Shown: one piece after another, positions 50,452 through 61,527 of the stretch | How the letters are laid out: every line of letters starts with the position of its first letter | Position numbering within the stretch: the first letter of the stretch is position 1 | DNA from: Rhynchopus sp. YZ270_cl-10 | Taxonomy: Eukaryota > Euglenozoa > Diplonemea > Diplonemida > Diplonemidae | Direction of reading: 5' to 3' | Assembly: GCA_964035575.1 (NCBI GenBank) | Contig: OZ037916.1 | Span: forward strand, 744,001 to 808,000 | DNA length: 64,000 bases | The notes under the pieces: generated by a model | What the model was told of the DNA's origin: nothing | The model's input: only the letters and a program-made list of their open reading frames with translations | Databases searched by the model: none | Translations under genes and position numbers: made by a program

Positions 50452-52770
50452 ATGCAGTACTACACCCACCTCATAGCGTTTGATGTCGAGACGAGCGGCG
50501 AGCACGGTACTGGGGAGAACAGTTGTCGGAGCTTTTCCTTGACGGTGGTGGATTGCCAGGAGCAGTGTGTGACCAACAGGGTGCGCATCGAGGCGCCGAC
50601 CAAGGACGACGACGACACCGCACACACCCTGCAGAGCATGATCGCGGAGGCAGACGCCTTTCTCCGCAACCAAGACCTCTCCTTCCCCGACGTCGTCTTC
50701 GTCACCCACACACCCCTCGCCCTCGACACATACGTCAAATGGGAGGCTGCCACCCGCGAAGTCGCCCTCTCAGCACACCATTGGTGTTACTACCTAGATC
50801 TGCGGGTAGAAGTGTTGAAGTCGTCTATCCCGCATTCATCGCTTCTAGACATTGCGAAGGATATTGGAGTAGGCAATGCGGTGATAGCGGGGGCAGCCAA
50901 GGTGCACTCAAACTCGGCAGCACTGTGTCTGTACCCTGTGGGGAAGGAATGGACGGAGGAGGGGTCTGAGTCGTCGTCTACCTCGTCCACGCAGTCCACC
51001 ACTCCAGTGTCGGATCTGATTGCAGAGGTGGTCTTGAAACTGCTTGGTCGTGACCACCGTTTCAAGAGTCCTAGCGTAGTGACCGACACTAACCTAGGTG
51101 TTATGCACTCTCGTTGGGCAGAGGGTGGGGCAGAACCCGATTTGTACTCTCTTGCATACGCAGAAAAACGTGTTGTCATGTTGACCGGCATTCCTACAAC
51201 CTGGACCGACGTAACCGTTGAGACTGCAGTCGCATTCCTCAAGCCCATCTTCCTCCCTCTCTCCCACGTTGTCATTGAAGATAGTGATGAATTCTCCTGT
51301 AAACGCGTCTATTTCGTTTTGTTAGATGAACAAAGCTGGTTTGAAGCGTTGACGTACTACGACTCAAGCTTCCCTCATGAGGAGACCGGGGAGGACGCAC
51401 CGGATCTGGACCTTCTCCCCTCCACCATGCAGGCAGCAGTCGCTGCAGGGTACGCAGACACCCCTTCGGAGGAAGTGGTCTTTTCTGCTGAAGAGCCTGT
51501 CTGGGAGGGCCCGTACACACATCTGAGCCACAACGGGAATGGCAATGGGAATGGGAATGGAAGTAAAGAGAAGCCGCAGAATGTGGTGTACCACGCAGAG
51601 GGGTGTGCGAGCCCCTATGGGATCTACCCGGGGATGGAGGGGTATGACGCTGTGTATGAAGAGTGGAACCGGCGGCAGCAGGAAGAGGAGAGTGGGGCAG
51701 CAGGTGACGGTGCTGCAGGTAGTGCTGGGGTTGATGGAGGTGCAGCTGCTCAGGTGCAGACAGCACCGCCACAACGACGAAGGGCGTCATCCCCTCAGCA
51801 ACGTGGCACCCCGCCTCCAACCACAACCGGAGGGGGTGGAGGTGGCGGGGCGCGCTACCCGCGGTATCAGTACATCCCATACCACGCGCCGAAGGGGGTC
51901 CCGCTGGCGCCGAAGATTGTCAGCGAACATTTTTCGCCGTTTGTGGTTCTCCTACGGTATGTTCTCCTCTACCCCCCCTGGCTTTTTGGCGGATTTTAAA
52001 TGCTGTTATCTTTATACACAGAGGGCTTCCCTTTTCTTCGTCTGAGCTTGATGTTGCAGTGTTCCTTGAAGGTGTGAACATCAGGCCGCAGGGTGTGCAC
52101 CTGGTCTTCACGCATGACAACAGACCCTGTGGAGAGGTATGTTATTCCGTTGTGTCCATAGCTGCATCATTGGTGCATTGCCATATGCATCCCCACCCCC
52201 CTCCTTCACAGTGTTTCGTGCAGCTGCGGAGCCAGGACGACAAAGACCTTGCGCTCTCCAAGCACCGCAGGCGCATAGGCCACCGCTACGTTGAAGTGAC
52301 CGAGACCTGTGCACAAGAGCTTGCAATTGTGATGCAAGGAGCTTCAAGGGTATGCAAAAGAGGAATGGCATTTTATCCCATTCTATTTTTCTACACAGCT
52401 TGGCCCCCCTTTTGGTGATGTCGACGAAATGAAGGAGCAGTTCCGTCTGGCAGAGAGCTTTGTGTTTCATAACAAATACCAGCTCAATGCGGGCGCACGG
52501 GGCGACTATGCAAAGGGTGCCCCCCCTGGGGGGAAGGGTGGTGGCAAGGGCGCTAAGGGCAAAGGCAAGAAAGACATGATGCACTACAGACCACCACCGT
52601 ACGCATACGATTGGGGTTGTCCTCCTCATATGCACCCTGCAGAGTGGGAGGAGTTCATGTACGCTCCGCACTACTTTCCTGCCCACCCACCCCCACACTT
52701 CTACCGGCATCACCCTCACGGTGCAAAGGGAGGGAAAGGTCCCAAATCAGGTAACAAACGTGGAAAATAA
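50452..52770 (+). CDS. ESRP/fusilli-like protein: DEDD exonuclease-fold domain plus RRMs
   Basis: Exons 50452-51956, 52022-52136, 52212-52349 and 52399-52770; introns of 65, 75 and 49 bp (GTATG to CACAG); 709 residues. Residues 1-190 look like a DnaQ/RNase T-type exonuclease fold: HLIAFDVETSG (Exo I), VTHTPLALDTYV (Exo II) and a KVHSNSAAL segment where the Exo III aspartate seems lost. A weak RRM follows (about 240-315, VVMLTGIP ... KRVYFVLL), then a Gly/Pro/Gln-rich linker. Splicing assembles a quasi-RRM (about 498-590) with LLRGLPFSSSELDV, GVHLVFTHDNRPCGE and RRIGHRYVEV, very like the third RRM of ESRP1/fusilli and hnRNP H/F. The tail is Gly/Lys- and His/Pro/Tyr-rich. ESRP proteins pair an exonuclease-like head with RRMs and control splicing. 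Here the DxE motif remains, so catalysis is possible but doubtful. Confidence 0.82.
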
Positions 52771-52959
52771 TGATATAATGATCAATTCTGTGTGAATTTG
52801 CCCATTTTTTTTTGGTCTTTTTGGTGATTCAACACAAAGAGGCCTTCAGTTCATTTCACCATTCTTTTTTAAGGTGACATAGGCATGAGAGGCTTAGGGT
52901 CATCTTATAAACTTTTTCGATGCTTTTCTACGAGAAGTGCATCTTATTATGGGGCTGGG

Positions 52960-53073
52960 TAGTGATGACTGTATTGTGGTAATTGCCCATCATAATACAT
53001 AATACACACAATACAGCTGTTTTGTGTGTATTATGGATTATGCTGGGCAATTCTCACAATACAGTTACCACTA
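52960..53073. mobile_element. GTATTGTG foldback MITE, F1
   Basis: A 114-bp near-perfect hairpin, with arms of about 57 bp meeting at CAGCTG. The ends are TAGTGATGACTGTATTGTGG and the inverse. GGCTGGG flanks both sides (52953-52959, 53074-53080), a 7-bp duplication. Confidence 0.75.
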
Positions 53074-53473
53074 GGCTGGGGGGGTGGGTGGGGGGGGGGG
53101 AGGTTATTTTGGTTCTGTTTCGTTCCGTTCGTTTTTTTTTTGTTATCTTTTTCATAGATACCTGTTGTTGCAGGTGCTCTCGAGGGGGGAAAAAAGAAAG
53201 TTTTTTTTTTGACTGCTCTGATAAGCAGCCAGTAACGTTCGTCTATTGCGTGAGGAGGAAGGGGGGGGAATGGGAAAACAATGTGATGTTAGGAGGTTAT
53301 TGTACCATTCTCTATGCTATCAATGTATTGATTGCATATGTTGAAATACCGTTCTCATATCAATTTTTCTCTTCTCCCCCCCAAAAAAAAAAAAATCCTA
53401 AAAATCTATCCTGTAAGGCGTTATTGCGCCTGGCCTTTTTTCCCCCTCTTTTTTGTGTGTGTGTGTACAAGAT

Positions 53474-53596
53474 CCACCTGATTTTTACCCCGCGTATAGG
53501 CGCGTAAAAGCGCGTAAAGGCGTGTACGACCTATCCGGTCCAAAACGGTCCTATACACGCCTTTACGCGCCTAAACGCGGGGTAAAAATTAGGTGG
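53474..53596. mobile_element. CCACCTGATTTT-family MITE
   Basis: A 123-bp element. The ends are CCACCTGATTTTTACCCCGC and the inverse (one mismatch), with inner inverted GCGCGTAAA/CCTATCCGG-like repeats shared with 20642-21878. The flanks AAGAT and AATAT may be a worn 5-bp duplication. Confidence 0.72.
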
Positions 53597-53707
53597 AATA
53601 TGCATTTTTTCAAGTTTTTCTCTTCTTTTCACCGTGAGTGCGCTTGACCCTTTCCCTATCCTTTGAGAGAGGGGGGCTTTCGAAGAAGAAGAAGAAGCCT
53701 AAAACAG

Positions 53708-53828
53708 AGTGGTGGTTGTATTGTGATAATTGTCCTATCATAATACATAGTACACAGCACAGTACAGCTGTATTGTGATGTGTATTATGGATTATGATGG
53801 GCAGTTATCACAATACCGCCACAACTAA
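53708..53828. mobile_element. GTATTGTG foldback MITE, F2
   Basis: About 120 bp. The arms contain GTATTGTGATAA-TG-CC and CATCATAAT, inverted around TACAGCTGTA. It is a diverged sibling of F1, 630 bp away. Confidence 0.62.
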
Positions 53829-54559
53829 TACCATATCAGAGTGGTGGTATACAGTATTTCTGGTATGCCCTTTTCTCCTCTGTTTGCCGTTTCCGTTGAG
53901 TTGCCATGCATTACAAAAGCTTCAACCATTTTTGTTTTGTTTGGGCAAAAGGTGACTCTGTTCGGTTCGCCTCACCACATTTTTTTCTTTTCTGCTCGCC
54001 CCCCCCTGTGAAAGTCACTCTGAAAAAGAAAAAGAAATTGCTTCATTGCTCTATGCAAACAGCTTTTGTACCTGAAAACTATTTTGTCATTTTGTTTTTG
54101 TTTTATATCCACCACGCGCCCAGTCTCTCTAATGGGGTAATCCGCGCGTGGAAAAAAAAAGGGGATGGGGGGAAGTGGGGGGAGGTGCACTCTGGTGTGT
54201 TGTACCGCAAAGAAGCGGATAGGCGGGACACCCATTCTGAGACCTTTACCTCTGTCCCCTGTAAGTTATTTTTTTTGTTCTTTCTTTATTTTATTTTTTT
54301 GCAAAAAATGAATAAATAAATAAAATTTAGACTTTTTTCTTTTCTTGAACAGAATACGACGCTCCCCTCCCCATTTTTTTTTTTTTTACTTCTCTTTCGG
54401 AAGGATTTTTGTTGATCCCTCTACCTCTCTCAATTTATTGAATGCATACGTGGCCGATGACCCCCAAAATAGCACTTTATCACACTTTATCACACTTTTT
54501 CGCACTTTTGCGCACTTTTTCGCACACCCCCTTCAGTCACATCATAACATACGTTAAAA

Positions 54560-54580
54560 TACCTCATTTTTCCTCCTCAG
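54560..54580 (+). promoter_or_regulatory. Candidate spliced-leader acceptor
   Basis: ACCTCATTTTTCCTCCTCAG ends at 54580, leaving a 26-base leader before the ATG at 54607. Confidence 0.45.
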
Positions 54581-54606
54581 GGCAGCACAGTTTTATCTCA
54601 TAGAGA

Positions 54607-55566
54607 ATGCTGGTCTATACACAGCGTGCAGGTGTGCTGACTGCTCATGAACTGCACTGCGATGCGGTTGTTTCGGACCTGAAGACGTACCGTTCTGATA
54701 CTGTCATGTATGGTGGGGTGGTGCTGGAGGGCGACCTTCTTGTCCAGGATACGGCTTTGGATACGGATGCTGTTGTTGATGTTGATGTCTACGTGCCTCC
54801 GGACCACGCCAGACGGACGCTGCACGCTGAAGTGCCAATTCATTATTCCTTGGCAGGCATCACCGATCATGGGGTGTTCGTCACTGTCTCCGCTCATGAT
54901 GGGCTTGCCACCTTGCATATCGATAGCCCTCAGGTCATTCGTCACCTCCCCTTTTTTGACAGATTTTACGGCGGAATCATCGCCCTTCACGTTGCAAAGG
55001 GTGAGGAAAGCGCTTATTTGTTGACAACCTCGCACATAGTCAAGATTGTGCTGGAAGGGAATCGATTGGAGTCTTCTGCGCGCGGTGGGTGTGGTGATCC
55101 GATCACATTGATTTCTTGCGAAGACGGGGCCGGGGTGGTGCAGGTGTACTGTTTGTCGAGTAGTCGTGAGGATTTGATATGCGAGAATATCGCAAAAGGT
55201 GTTCTGGGGACCGTGGTATTGAGCCTGGGGTTCAGCCTCTGTCGTGCTACTGCTTATAGTGGGGTTCCAGGGGAACGTATTGCGGTGGCGTACGACGAAG
55301 GTGTCCACGTGTACTCCTTGGAGAACAGAACAAAGCTCTTTGCGGCGTCGCTCACAACGCCACCCATAGACGTTGTTGCGCCAGACCTGCACCACCTTCT
55401 AGTGTTGTACAAAGACCACCTCACGCTCCTCCGTCTCGACCGTGACGACGACAACGGGACAGAACAGATCCGACTCCCCTTCGACCCAATCCACCCGGTC
55501 CGCATCTGTGAAGGCGGCGGGGTGCTCGCAGTGCTCTCTAGGTACATGATGTTTGTGTTGAAGTAG
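54607..55566 (+). CDS. Propeller-like protein of unknown function
   Basis: 319 residues, one exon. The sequence is strand-rich, with periodic short hydrophobic stretches separated by turns: YGGVVLEGDLLVQD, GVFVTVSAHDGLATLHID, SAYLLTTSHIVKIVLEG, ERIAVAYDEGVHVYSLEN and HHLLVLYKDHLTLLRLD. This looks like a WD40-type beta-propeller without the classical GH/WD signatures. No catalytic motif or signal peptide is seen. Composition and G/C-biased codons match neighbouring genes. It could be a diverged subunit of a larger complex; I cannot assign it. The start is the first ATG after the AG at 54580. Confidence 0.78.
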   Translation: MLVYTQRAGVLTAHELHCDAVVSDLKTYRSDTVMYGGVVLEGDLLVQDTALDTDAVVDVDVYVPPDHARRTLHAEVPIHYSLAGITDHGVFVTVSAHDGLATLHIDSPQVIRHLPFFDRFYGGIIALHVAKGEESAYLLTTSHIVKIVLEGNRLESSARGGCGDPITLISCEDGAGVVQVYCLSSSREDLICENIAKGVLGTVVLSLGFSLCRATAYSGVPGERIAVAYDEGVHVYSLENRTKLFAASLTTPPIDVVAPDLHHLLVLYKDHLTLLRLDRDDDNGTEQIRLPFDPIHPVRICEGGGVLAVLSRYMMFVLK

Positions 55567-55920
55567 TTTTTTTTCTTTTTTCTGGTTGGGTGTCCACCCC
55601 CCCGGTAGCCGGTACACTGTTCACAAGAGGGCTTTGTATTTCGAAGTCTTTGGTTCAATGTGTGAGATTTTATAGACATTGAAAAAAAATTTATTGAGAA
55701 AAAAATGTGTCCGATTTGTCTCTCTCTGGCTGGACAAATAAAGCGCGCTGGGAAAACCAAAATGCGAAGTGCGAAGCAAAGAAGAATTCATTTCATTACA
55801 CAAAATCAACGTCTTTTGGAGGTTCATTATTACTTTTTCTTTAAACAACAACCGCTCCAGAGGGGGAGGTAGTTGTGGGTACACGAAAAAGAGGAAAAAC
55901 AAAAAGACTACACAAAAAAA
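55567..55920. other. Intergenic spacer with one module
   Basis: A GTACACTG module with a shortened leader (GGTTGGGTGTCCACCCCCCC) at 55585-55645; otherwise T/A-rich. CCGCTCCAG at 55861 is a possible acceptor. Confidence 0.5.
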
Positions 55921-56348
55921 ATGAGCCAATCTGTGCGGAGCAGAGCTCGGGATATTGATGAGAGGGACACCTCGTTGAATCGCAGGTATGTTTCTTCCCC
56001 ATGATACTTATTGCATCCCACACACCCCCTCCTCATCTCTCTCACAGCGAGCCTGCGGATACAGCCGAGCCATGCCTTCCACAAGACAGTGAGGAAGGTG
56101 TTGATGGGGTTGAAGGTACCTCTGTGAAGGAGGACACACCCACATCTGAGGACGCAGCACCCACAGACGCTGACGTTGCCCCCGCAGCACCCACCCTCGC
56201 AGACCCTGCCGTGAAGGTCCTCTGCCTGTGCATCTCCTTCGCGCTCTTCCAAGAAGGCTCCCGCTCCACACGCCAAACGCTTGCCCTCGGCGCCTTCCTC
56301 TTAACCTCAGAGGCAGTGTTGATGCGCTGTCTCGGACGTTCCAAATGA
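55921..56348 (+). CDS. Small acidic protein with C-terminal hydrophobic segment
   Basis: Two exons, 55921-55985 and 56048-56348, joined across a 62-bp GTATGT...CTCACAG intron; 121 residues. The product starts MSQSVRSRARDIDERD and continues through an acidic Glu/Asp/Thr/Pro-rich middle. It ends in a helix, VKVLCLCISFALFQEGS, and a second hydrophobic stretch, LALGAFLLTSEAVLM. This suggests a tail-anchored or hairpin membrane protein, perhaps about 30 residues in the bilayer. No family is recognised. The splice restores Ser (AG|C) and keeps the frame. The next gene is PEX11-like, but I have no evidence they work together. Confidence 0.68.
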
Positions 56349-56762
56349 AGTGTTTTTAGAGTGCACCGTAGTGATATAAAAAAATGCACCTTTTTTCGGT
56401 ACAGAATATTTCCTGAAGGCGGTGGGCTACCCCTTGGTGAGGAGGAGGAGGAGGAGGAGCAGGGGGGGTGGTGTGTTACGAAAAGGAATCTTCTCGCGTT
56501 GTGTTTTTCTGGATGAAAAAAAGAACGAATTTTGGTATCTCATATCTGGTGACTAAGCGACAAAAGGAGAGGCTTGAGCTTCTTAAATTTTTCTCATATT
56601 TTTTTTTTGCTACACTCAGACCAATAAAAAGCGTACATACACCCTTTTCATTTACCACCCACATTCCAACACCCTCATCCCTTCCCACACCACCAACGCT
56701 TTGCAGGAGACCAACACACATCACCCTCTCCACACACCAACCGGTTCTTCACACCCAATACG
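56349..56762. other. Intergenic spacer
   Basis: A GGA microsatellite near 56440-56458, a CTAAGC-like module variant at 56545-56590 (GGTGACTAAGCGACAAAAGG), then a C/A-rich tract ending TTTGCAG at 56706, a candidate acceptor. Confidence 0.5.
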
Positions 56763-57833
56763 ATGTCCCCGCCATGCGACCGCTCGCTGCTCCCCACCGC
56801 CAACATCGCCTCCCTCAGCAAGCAGCTCCCTCTGATCGACCCGCCACTTCCCGTCTCCAAGCCTTCTCCTGCCCCTACACCCCTTAACGAAGTGACAGCA
56901 AAGCTGCTGAAAAACATTGAGTTTCGGGACAAAGTGTTGAAGCTTGTGGGGTATGTGAATCGGTTGGTTCACTACAATGAGGTGGCAGTAAAGCTGAATG
57001 GTGGGGATGTCTCTGTACAGGGAAGGTTGATGCAGTTGGATGGGTCGATTGTGAGTGCACGGCAGATGTGCAATATGTTCAAGTATTTGGACTCAGTGTT
57101 GATCTTCTTCAAGGTGTTGCGACAGAAGGGGATGCAGCCGTGGGAGAAGGCGGCCTCGCTGACCCGCATCTTTTTCTGGACAATGGAGGTGGTGGCAAGC
57201 GACCTCACCGTGGCCGCGAAGTACTTCTTCCACTCCTGGGACTCAGCTCGCATTGGGTCGTACTACAAGATGGGGAAGAGCATCGCGCTGACCATCCTCG
57301 CAACGCTCGAGGCTATCGCCATTAAGCGCATTTACTCTGCCGCTGCGAAGAGAACGGACAAACAGCTCAGTGACACCGAAAGCAAAGAGGTTAACAGCAG
57401 GGTTCTGCAGATCATCAGATGCTTCTGTGATTGTGTATGTTAATTTTTTTCCCTTTTTTCCGATACGCCCTCCGATCAACGAAAAAACCTTTCCTTTTAT
57501 CAGACTTATATTTCCTCTTACGCCACCTGATTTTGCCCAGGCAGCAACCTCCGCCAAAGTTTCCACCATACCCGGGTTGTCAAAAATCAGGTGGTTAAAA
57601 AGATGCCAAATAAAATACGTACTAAATAACACCTCCACACACACACAAAGTGGGCTATACTCCGTTTCAGGCTTGACCCACTCTAAATACATTATCAAAC
57701 CACACACACACACACACAACAGTTCATCTACTACGCATGGATCGACTCATACAACCCGAACAAAGGTCTCTGCTACCTGGCAGGGCTTCTCTCCGCAAGC
57801 GTCGGTCTGTACAAACAGGTCAAATCAGGATGA
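56763..57833 (+). CDS. PEX11-like peroxisomal/glycosomal membrane protein
   Basis: Exons 56763-57434 and 57723-57833 around a 288-bp GTATGT...AACAG intron, phase 0; 260 residues. A Pro-rich head leads to the PEX11 core: RDKVLKLVGYVNRLVHY (amphipathic helix), a basic VSARQMCNMFKYLDSV stretch, then IFFWTMEVVASDLT, and in exon 2 the membrane-anchoring end GLCYLAGLLSASVGLYKQVK. PEX11 elongates peroxisome membranes before division; in kinetoplastids the homologues PEX11/GIM5 serve glycosomes. The splice is needed to gain the C-terminal membrane segment and is therefore well supported. The intron carries a 72-bp MITE (57523-57594) and a CA-repeat next to the acceptor. Confidence 0.87.
57523..57594. 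mobile_element. CCACCTGATTTT-family MITE inside the PEX11 intron
   Basis: A 72-bp element. The ends are CCACCTGATTTTG and CAAAAATCAGGTGG. The flanks TTACG and TTAAA share TTA. It is the smallest member of the family in the window and has no internal heptamer array. Confidence 0.75.
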
Positions 57834-59892
57834 AACGCCAGGTAAGCTAATCTGCTTCACGAGTTGGACGTCTTTTTAATCATTTTTTTTCTCTCTTTTT
57901 GGTTCCCCTTTTTTTTGCTGGCTGGTACCAGCGGTTGAGATTATCTCACCAATTTTTTTGTAAAGTAATAATGTGTGTTGAAAATCAGTCATGGGCCACA
58001 CACACAGTACCTTTTAAAAAGATGACCAAGCAAGAGATGCTTAGGTCTATCTTTATCATGTGTTTTTTTTTGTCTGGGAGGTGGCAGGAGTTACTGCACC
58101 GTTTTTCCCACCCCCCAAAAAGGGGTTATCAGGTTGTGTGTACATACATCTCCGCTTGGGGATGGGTTTTGTCTGTCTTTCCTATAAGTATTCCGTTCTC
58201 TCTTTTCTTTTGGTGACTTAGCATGAGGCTTGGGGTCATCTAACTGTTTATTTATTTTGCCTTTTTCCCGTTGGAATAAGATGTTCGTGGGGTGGAGACG
58301 TGGCTACTGCTTTCCTTTTGCTTTAAAATGTTATTTTGGAGGTGCATTTTTCTCGATTGGAGATGCGTTTTTAGCACGCTTCTTCAATGACTCTCTTATT
58401 TGCGCAAAATGGTGCTAACGAATATGATAAGGTGACTAAGCACAGAGAGGCTTCGGGTCATCTTATAAACCTTTCTTTATTTTTTGGACCTTCACTCTTA
58501 TATTATTGAAGCTTTTATGCAGTACAATGTCTCTCCCGCTTGTCTTGGGGTAGGGTGTGTGTCTATGGGATCACTGTGCGCGCCTGCACACAGTTCGCAT
58601 ACATTCTCTCTGTGGGTGTAGTGTTGATGGAAATGCCCTCTGCAGGTTCGATCCTACTCATTGGAGATTCTGGTGTTACGTTGTTCCTGTGGAGGTGTGT
58701 GTGCGTCTTTTTTGATTGCGCTTTTTTCAATTTCATTTTTGTGTTCGAAAGATGCTTTTTTAGTTTTTTTTTTTTAAATTTGGTTGGTCAGCTTTCCTCC
58801 CCACCGACAAGGCTCCGGTAACGGCCTCGCTCTAAGGGAGTGTTGTATTGGGTTGATGGTAGGTGTCTTTTAATTTTTTTCCCCTAAAAACAAGATCTAA
58901 TTCAATATTTTTATTTTTCAAGAAAACTACACAACCCCATATTCTTCACAGCGCAATTCTTCTTTTTTAATTGCCCGGGTTTCATTCATTCGATGGTTAT
59001 CAAGGTGACAAAGCACAGAGAGGCTCGGGTTCATCTTCGTTTTCTTTTTTTCTTTTTGTGGTAAGATGTATGTGCACAGAGCAGCATAATCCATCTGCCA
59101 ATTGTTCTCTTCTGTGTTTTTGTCTTGCACACTTAGGGAAAAGGTGTACAGGCTGTACCCTACACTTCCTCCCACCCCTCACCAGTCCTACTCCCATGGA
59201 GTGGCAAAGACGTGACACCCTCATGCTCTAAGAAAGCATGCAGTAACGTATTTGTCACACCACACACCCCGCATACCTCACACACACTACTCTGTGCGAT
59301 GCTTTCTTTGTGCCCGTGCGGCCGAACAATTCATCCCTGCGTTTTTTTTTTTTTTTTTTATGTCAGAAAATATTGCAAAAAAAAATTCAAAAAAAAGGGG
59401 GGAAATACAACGTCTTCGGGGGCGACATTGAGTACAGATCCTACCTGGATAGGCTATTGTCTACACACAACAATAGGAAAAAAGGCTCGACGTTTTTTTT
59501 TTTTACCTTTCAAGCAATTTCTTTCAGAAAAAAAATCACACAAAATCTTTGATTTTTTTTATTCTTCGTTTCAGATGGTTTTAAGGAGAGAATACAAAAC
59601 GCCTTGAAAAGGTTGTCTGTTCTCTCCCCCCCCCCCCCCCCCTCCCCTCAACGCGTCCTGTTCCGCCCTTCGTGATTTTAGTTCCTCCCCCCTTTTTTAT
59701 CGTTGGTGTTTCCTTGCCTTTATCTCCCTTTCATTGAATCTGATCTTGGAGTGCCCGAGGGGTTCACAACAGGGGTTTTCTCATACATTGCCTTTACGGC
59801 AAACAGACTGAGCCACAGGAGGCTGAGACTCAGTTCCTTTCATTTTTTTTTTTCTCCCTCCCCTTCGCGTTTGTGTATCTTTTTTTTTTTGG

Positions 59893-59993
59893 CCTCGAGG
59901 TTTCCCTCTTCACGGCCAGGTAGTGGGAGCGTATTGCAGTAAAAAAAAATATCAACACAGAAATATTTAGTACACACTTTACGCAACAAAGAC
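59893..59993. repeat. Dispersed repeat L, copy 2
   Basis: GTGGGAGCGTATTGCAGTA, ATATCA-CACAGAAA and TACACACTTTACGCA as at 22588-22690. A GAGGTTTCC-CTTCAC segment precedes both copies. Confidence 0.6.
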
Positions 59994-60477
59994 AAATCGC
60001 CCCCCAGCACATTGTGTCATCGGCCACTGTAGTACCTGATATTACAACATCTTTTAGTTGTGTCATTAACTAAAGATTGAATACGCTTTATGCAAAACAA
60101 AAACGGAAAACACAAATCATGCTTTTGTAATTGTCTGTTTTGATTCACTTTGATTCACAAACAAAGACCCGATCTTTTCCCCCCTCAACGCGCGAAACTC
60201 CAGACCTATCGTGGAAGGAGTGATGGGGATAATGCAAAGAAAGCAGCAAGCTCTAGAAATGCAACCCTTCCCTTCTCAATTCTCTCTCCCTCCCTCCTCT
60301 TTTTGGAGTGTCAATGCTTGTGTCCCAGAGGCGTTTACTATCAACTTGTATGAGTTTTATTCATCAATGCGTGTGTACAAAAGGGCACAGCCATACATTA
60401 TCAGTTGGTGACTAAGCACAGAGAGGCTTAGTATCGTTTTTTTTTAAATCAGATGTAAACCACGAAAAAATGGCTGT

Positions 60478-60560
60478 AGGACTGCATGGTTGGGGTGTCC
60501 ACCCCCGGTACACCCGGTTGTACCAAAGGTACACTGTTCACGAGAGGGCTTTGTATTTTA
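60478..60560 (+). repeat. GTACACTG hairpin module with GCATGGTTGG leader
   Basis: GACTGCATGGTTGGGGTGTCC, the GTACACCCGGTTGTACC hairpin, then AAAGGTACACTGTTCACGAG, AGGGCTTTGTATTTTAAA. It is one of the best-preserved copies. Confidence 0.8.
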
Positions 60561-61437
60561 AAACAATTTTTTTTTTTCCTTGCTGGTTTCGGCTGGGAAG
60601 AAGGTTGAACGCCATCAGCTGTACGGGTCTTCGTGTTCAAAAATTTACTACTTTCGAAAGATATGTGTGTATCTACAGCAATGTACATTCATCTTTCAAG
60701 GATTCCCGTTTTTTTTTTTTCCCCCAGTTTTTTTAGTGCCACCCGCCGATGAACGGTGAGGCGTTTGCACTTTCAACCTTTCTTTTGTTTTGTTTTTTCT
60801 GTCTCATCTTGTATGTTATGTAAAGAAAAAAAACTTCTAGCGAGTTCTTCGGTGGGGGATATGTGTTGTGTATTAAGGATGTATGTTCCTATGAGGTGCA
60901 TCACCTTTTAACAGTTTCAAGGGTGGCTAAGCACGGAGGGGCTTAGGTTCATTTTTTGCAAACTTTTTTTATTTTTTTGAAATTTATCTTTTGTACGACT
61001 TTCTTGGCGTGGGATGCTTGCTCAGCGTTCCCCCCCCCTTTTTATCAAACAAGCGCCAGCCCTTCATTGTAGGGCATTTTTTAAAATATCCTGATGACAT
61101 GCACGAGAGGTACGTCCATCTTCCAACTTTTCTCTTTTTAAGAACACAGTCAGGATTGCCTGTGTTTCTACGAACCTGAGTTTTTTTTGTGTGTTTGGTG
61201 TTTTCCAAACACATTCATCCCCCCCCACCCACCGCCGGTATCTTTTAGGGGGTAACGTGTGTGCACGGATGTAAAGCTGTCCCCGTTCCCCGTCCCCTCA
61301 TGCAGTTACATTCGCTATGTGCTGTGCTTTTTTTTTCTCTTCATTTTTTTTTCTTCTTGTCCTTTCGCTTTGCTTTGCTTTGCCTATTTTTATTTGGTAT
61401 GGTTCTAGAACAGATGAGACAACAAACGGCACACACC

Positions 61438-61501
61438 TCTCTCTCTCTCTCTCTCCCTCTTCCTCTCTTACGCTCTGCACCTCCGCCACGCCCACCTACA
61501 G
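61438..61501 (+). promoter_or_regulatory. Candidate spliced-leader acceptor
   Basis: A CT-rich tract (from about 61438) ends GCCCACCTACAG at 61501, 26 bases before the ATG at 61528. It supports that ATG over upstream in-frame ones. Confidence 0.5.
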
Positions 61502-61527
61502 GAAGGGCCACGCAGCCCCACACACAC

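Larger units (their letters stand above)
52771..54606. other. Intergenic region with foldback elements
   Basis: A CTAAGC-type module near 52826-52860 and a clear one at 52871-52912, foldback F1 (52960-53073), a CCACCTGATTTT MITE (53474-53596), foldback F2 (53708-53828) and T/C-rich tracts. Short open frames near 53906-54319 are homopolymer-driven. A pyrimidine tract ends in AG at 54580. Confidence 0.5.
57834..61527. other. Repeat-rich intergenic region, no supportable gene
   Basis: Modules, all + strand: CTAAGC type at about 58019-58052, 58210-58240, 58429-58475, 59002-59037, 60406-60437 and 60919-60952; CAGAGG family at 60306-60350 and 60741-60785; GTACACTG type with leader at 60478-60560; GATGTG type at about 60658-60700, 60878-60915 and 61091-61126. 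Repeat L copy 2 lies at 59893-59993, and 60101-60155 resembles 30308-30360. There is a C run at 59628-59642 and a CT tract at 61438-61470. Confidence 0.55.

Noticed and set aside
53906-54319. 137-codon open frame upstream of the propeller-like gene
   Set aside because: Composition follows T and A runs; no domain, and it overlaps the expected leader region.
58540-58821. Frame containing SILLIGDSGV, similar to a Rab GTPase start
   Set aside because: The GKS/T of the P-loop is missing and the rest is hydrophobic low-complexity sequence; probably chance or a very old remnant.
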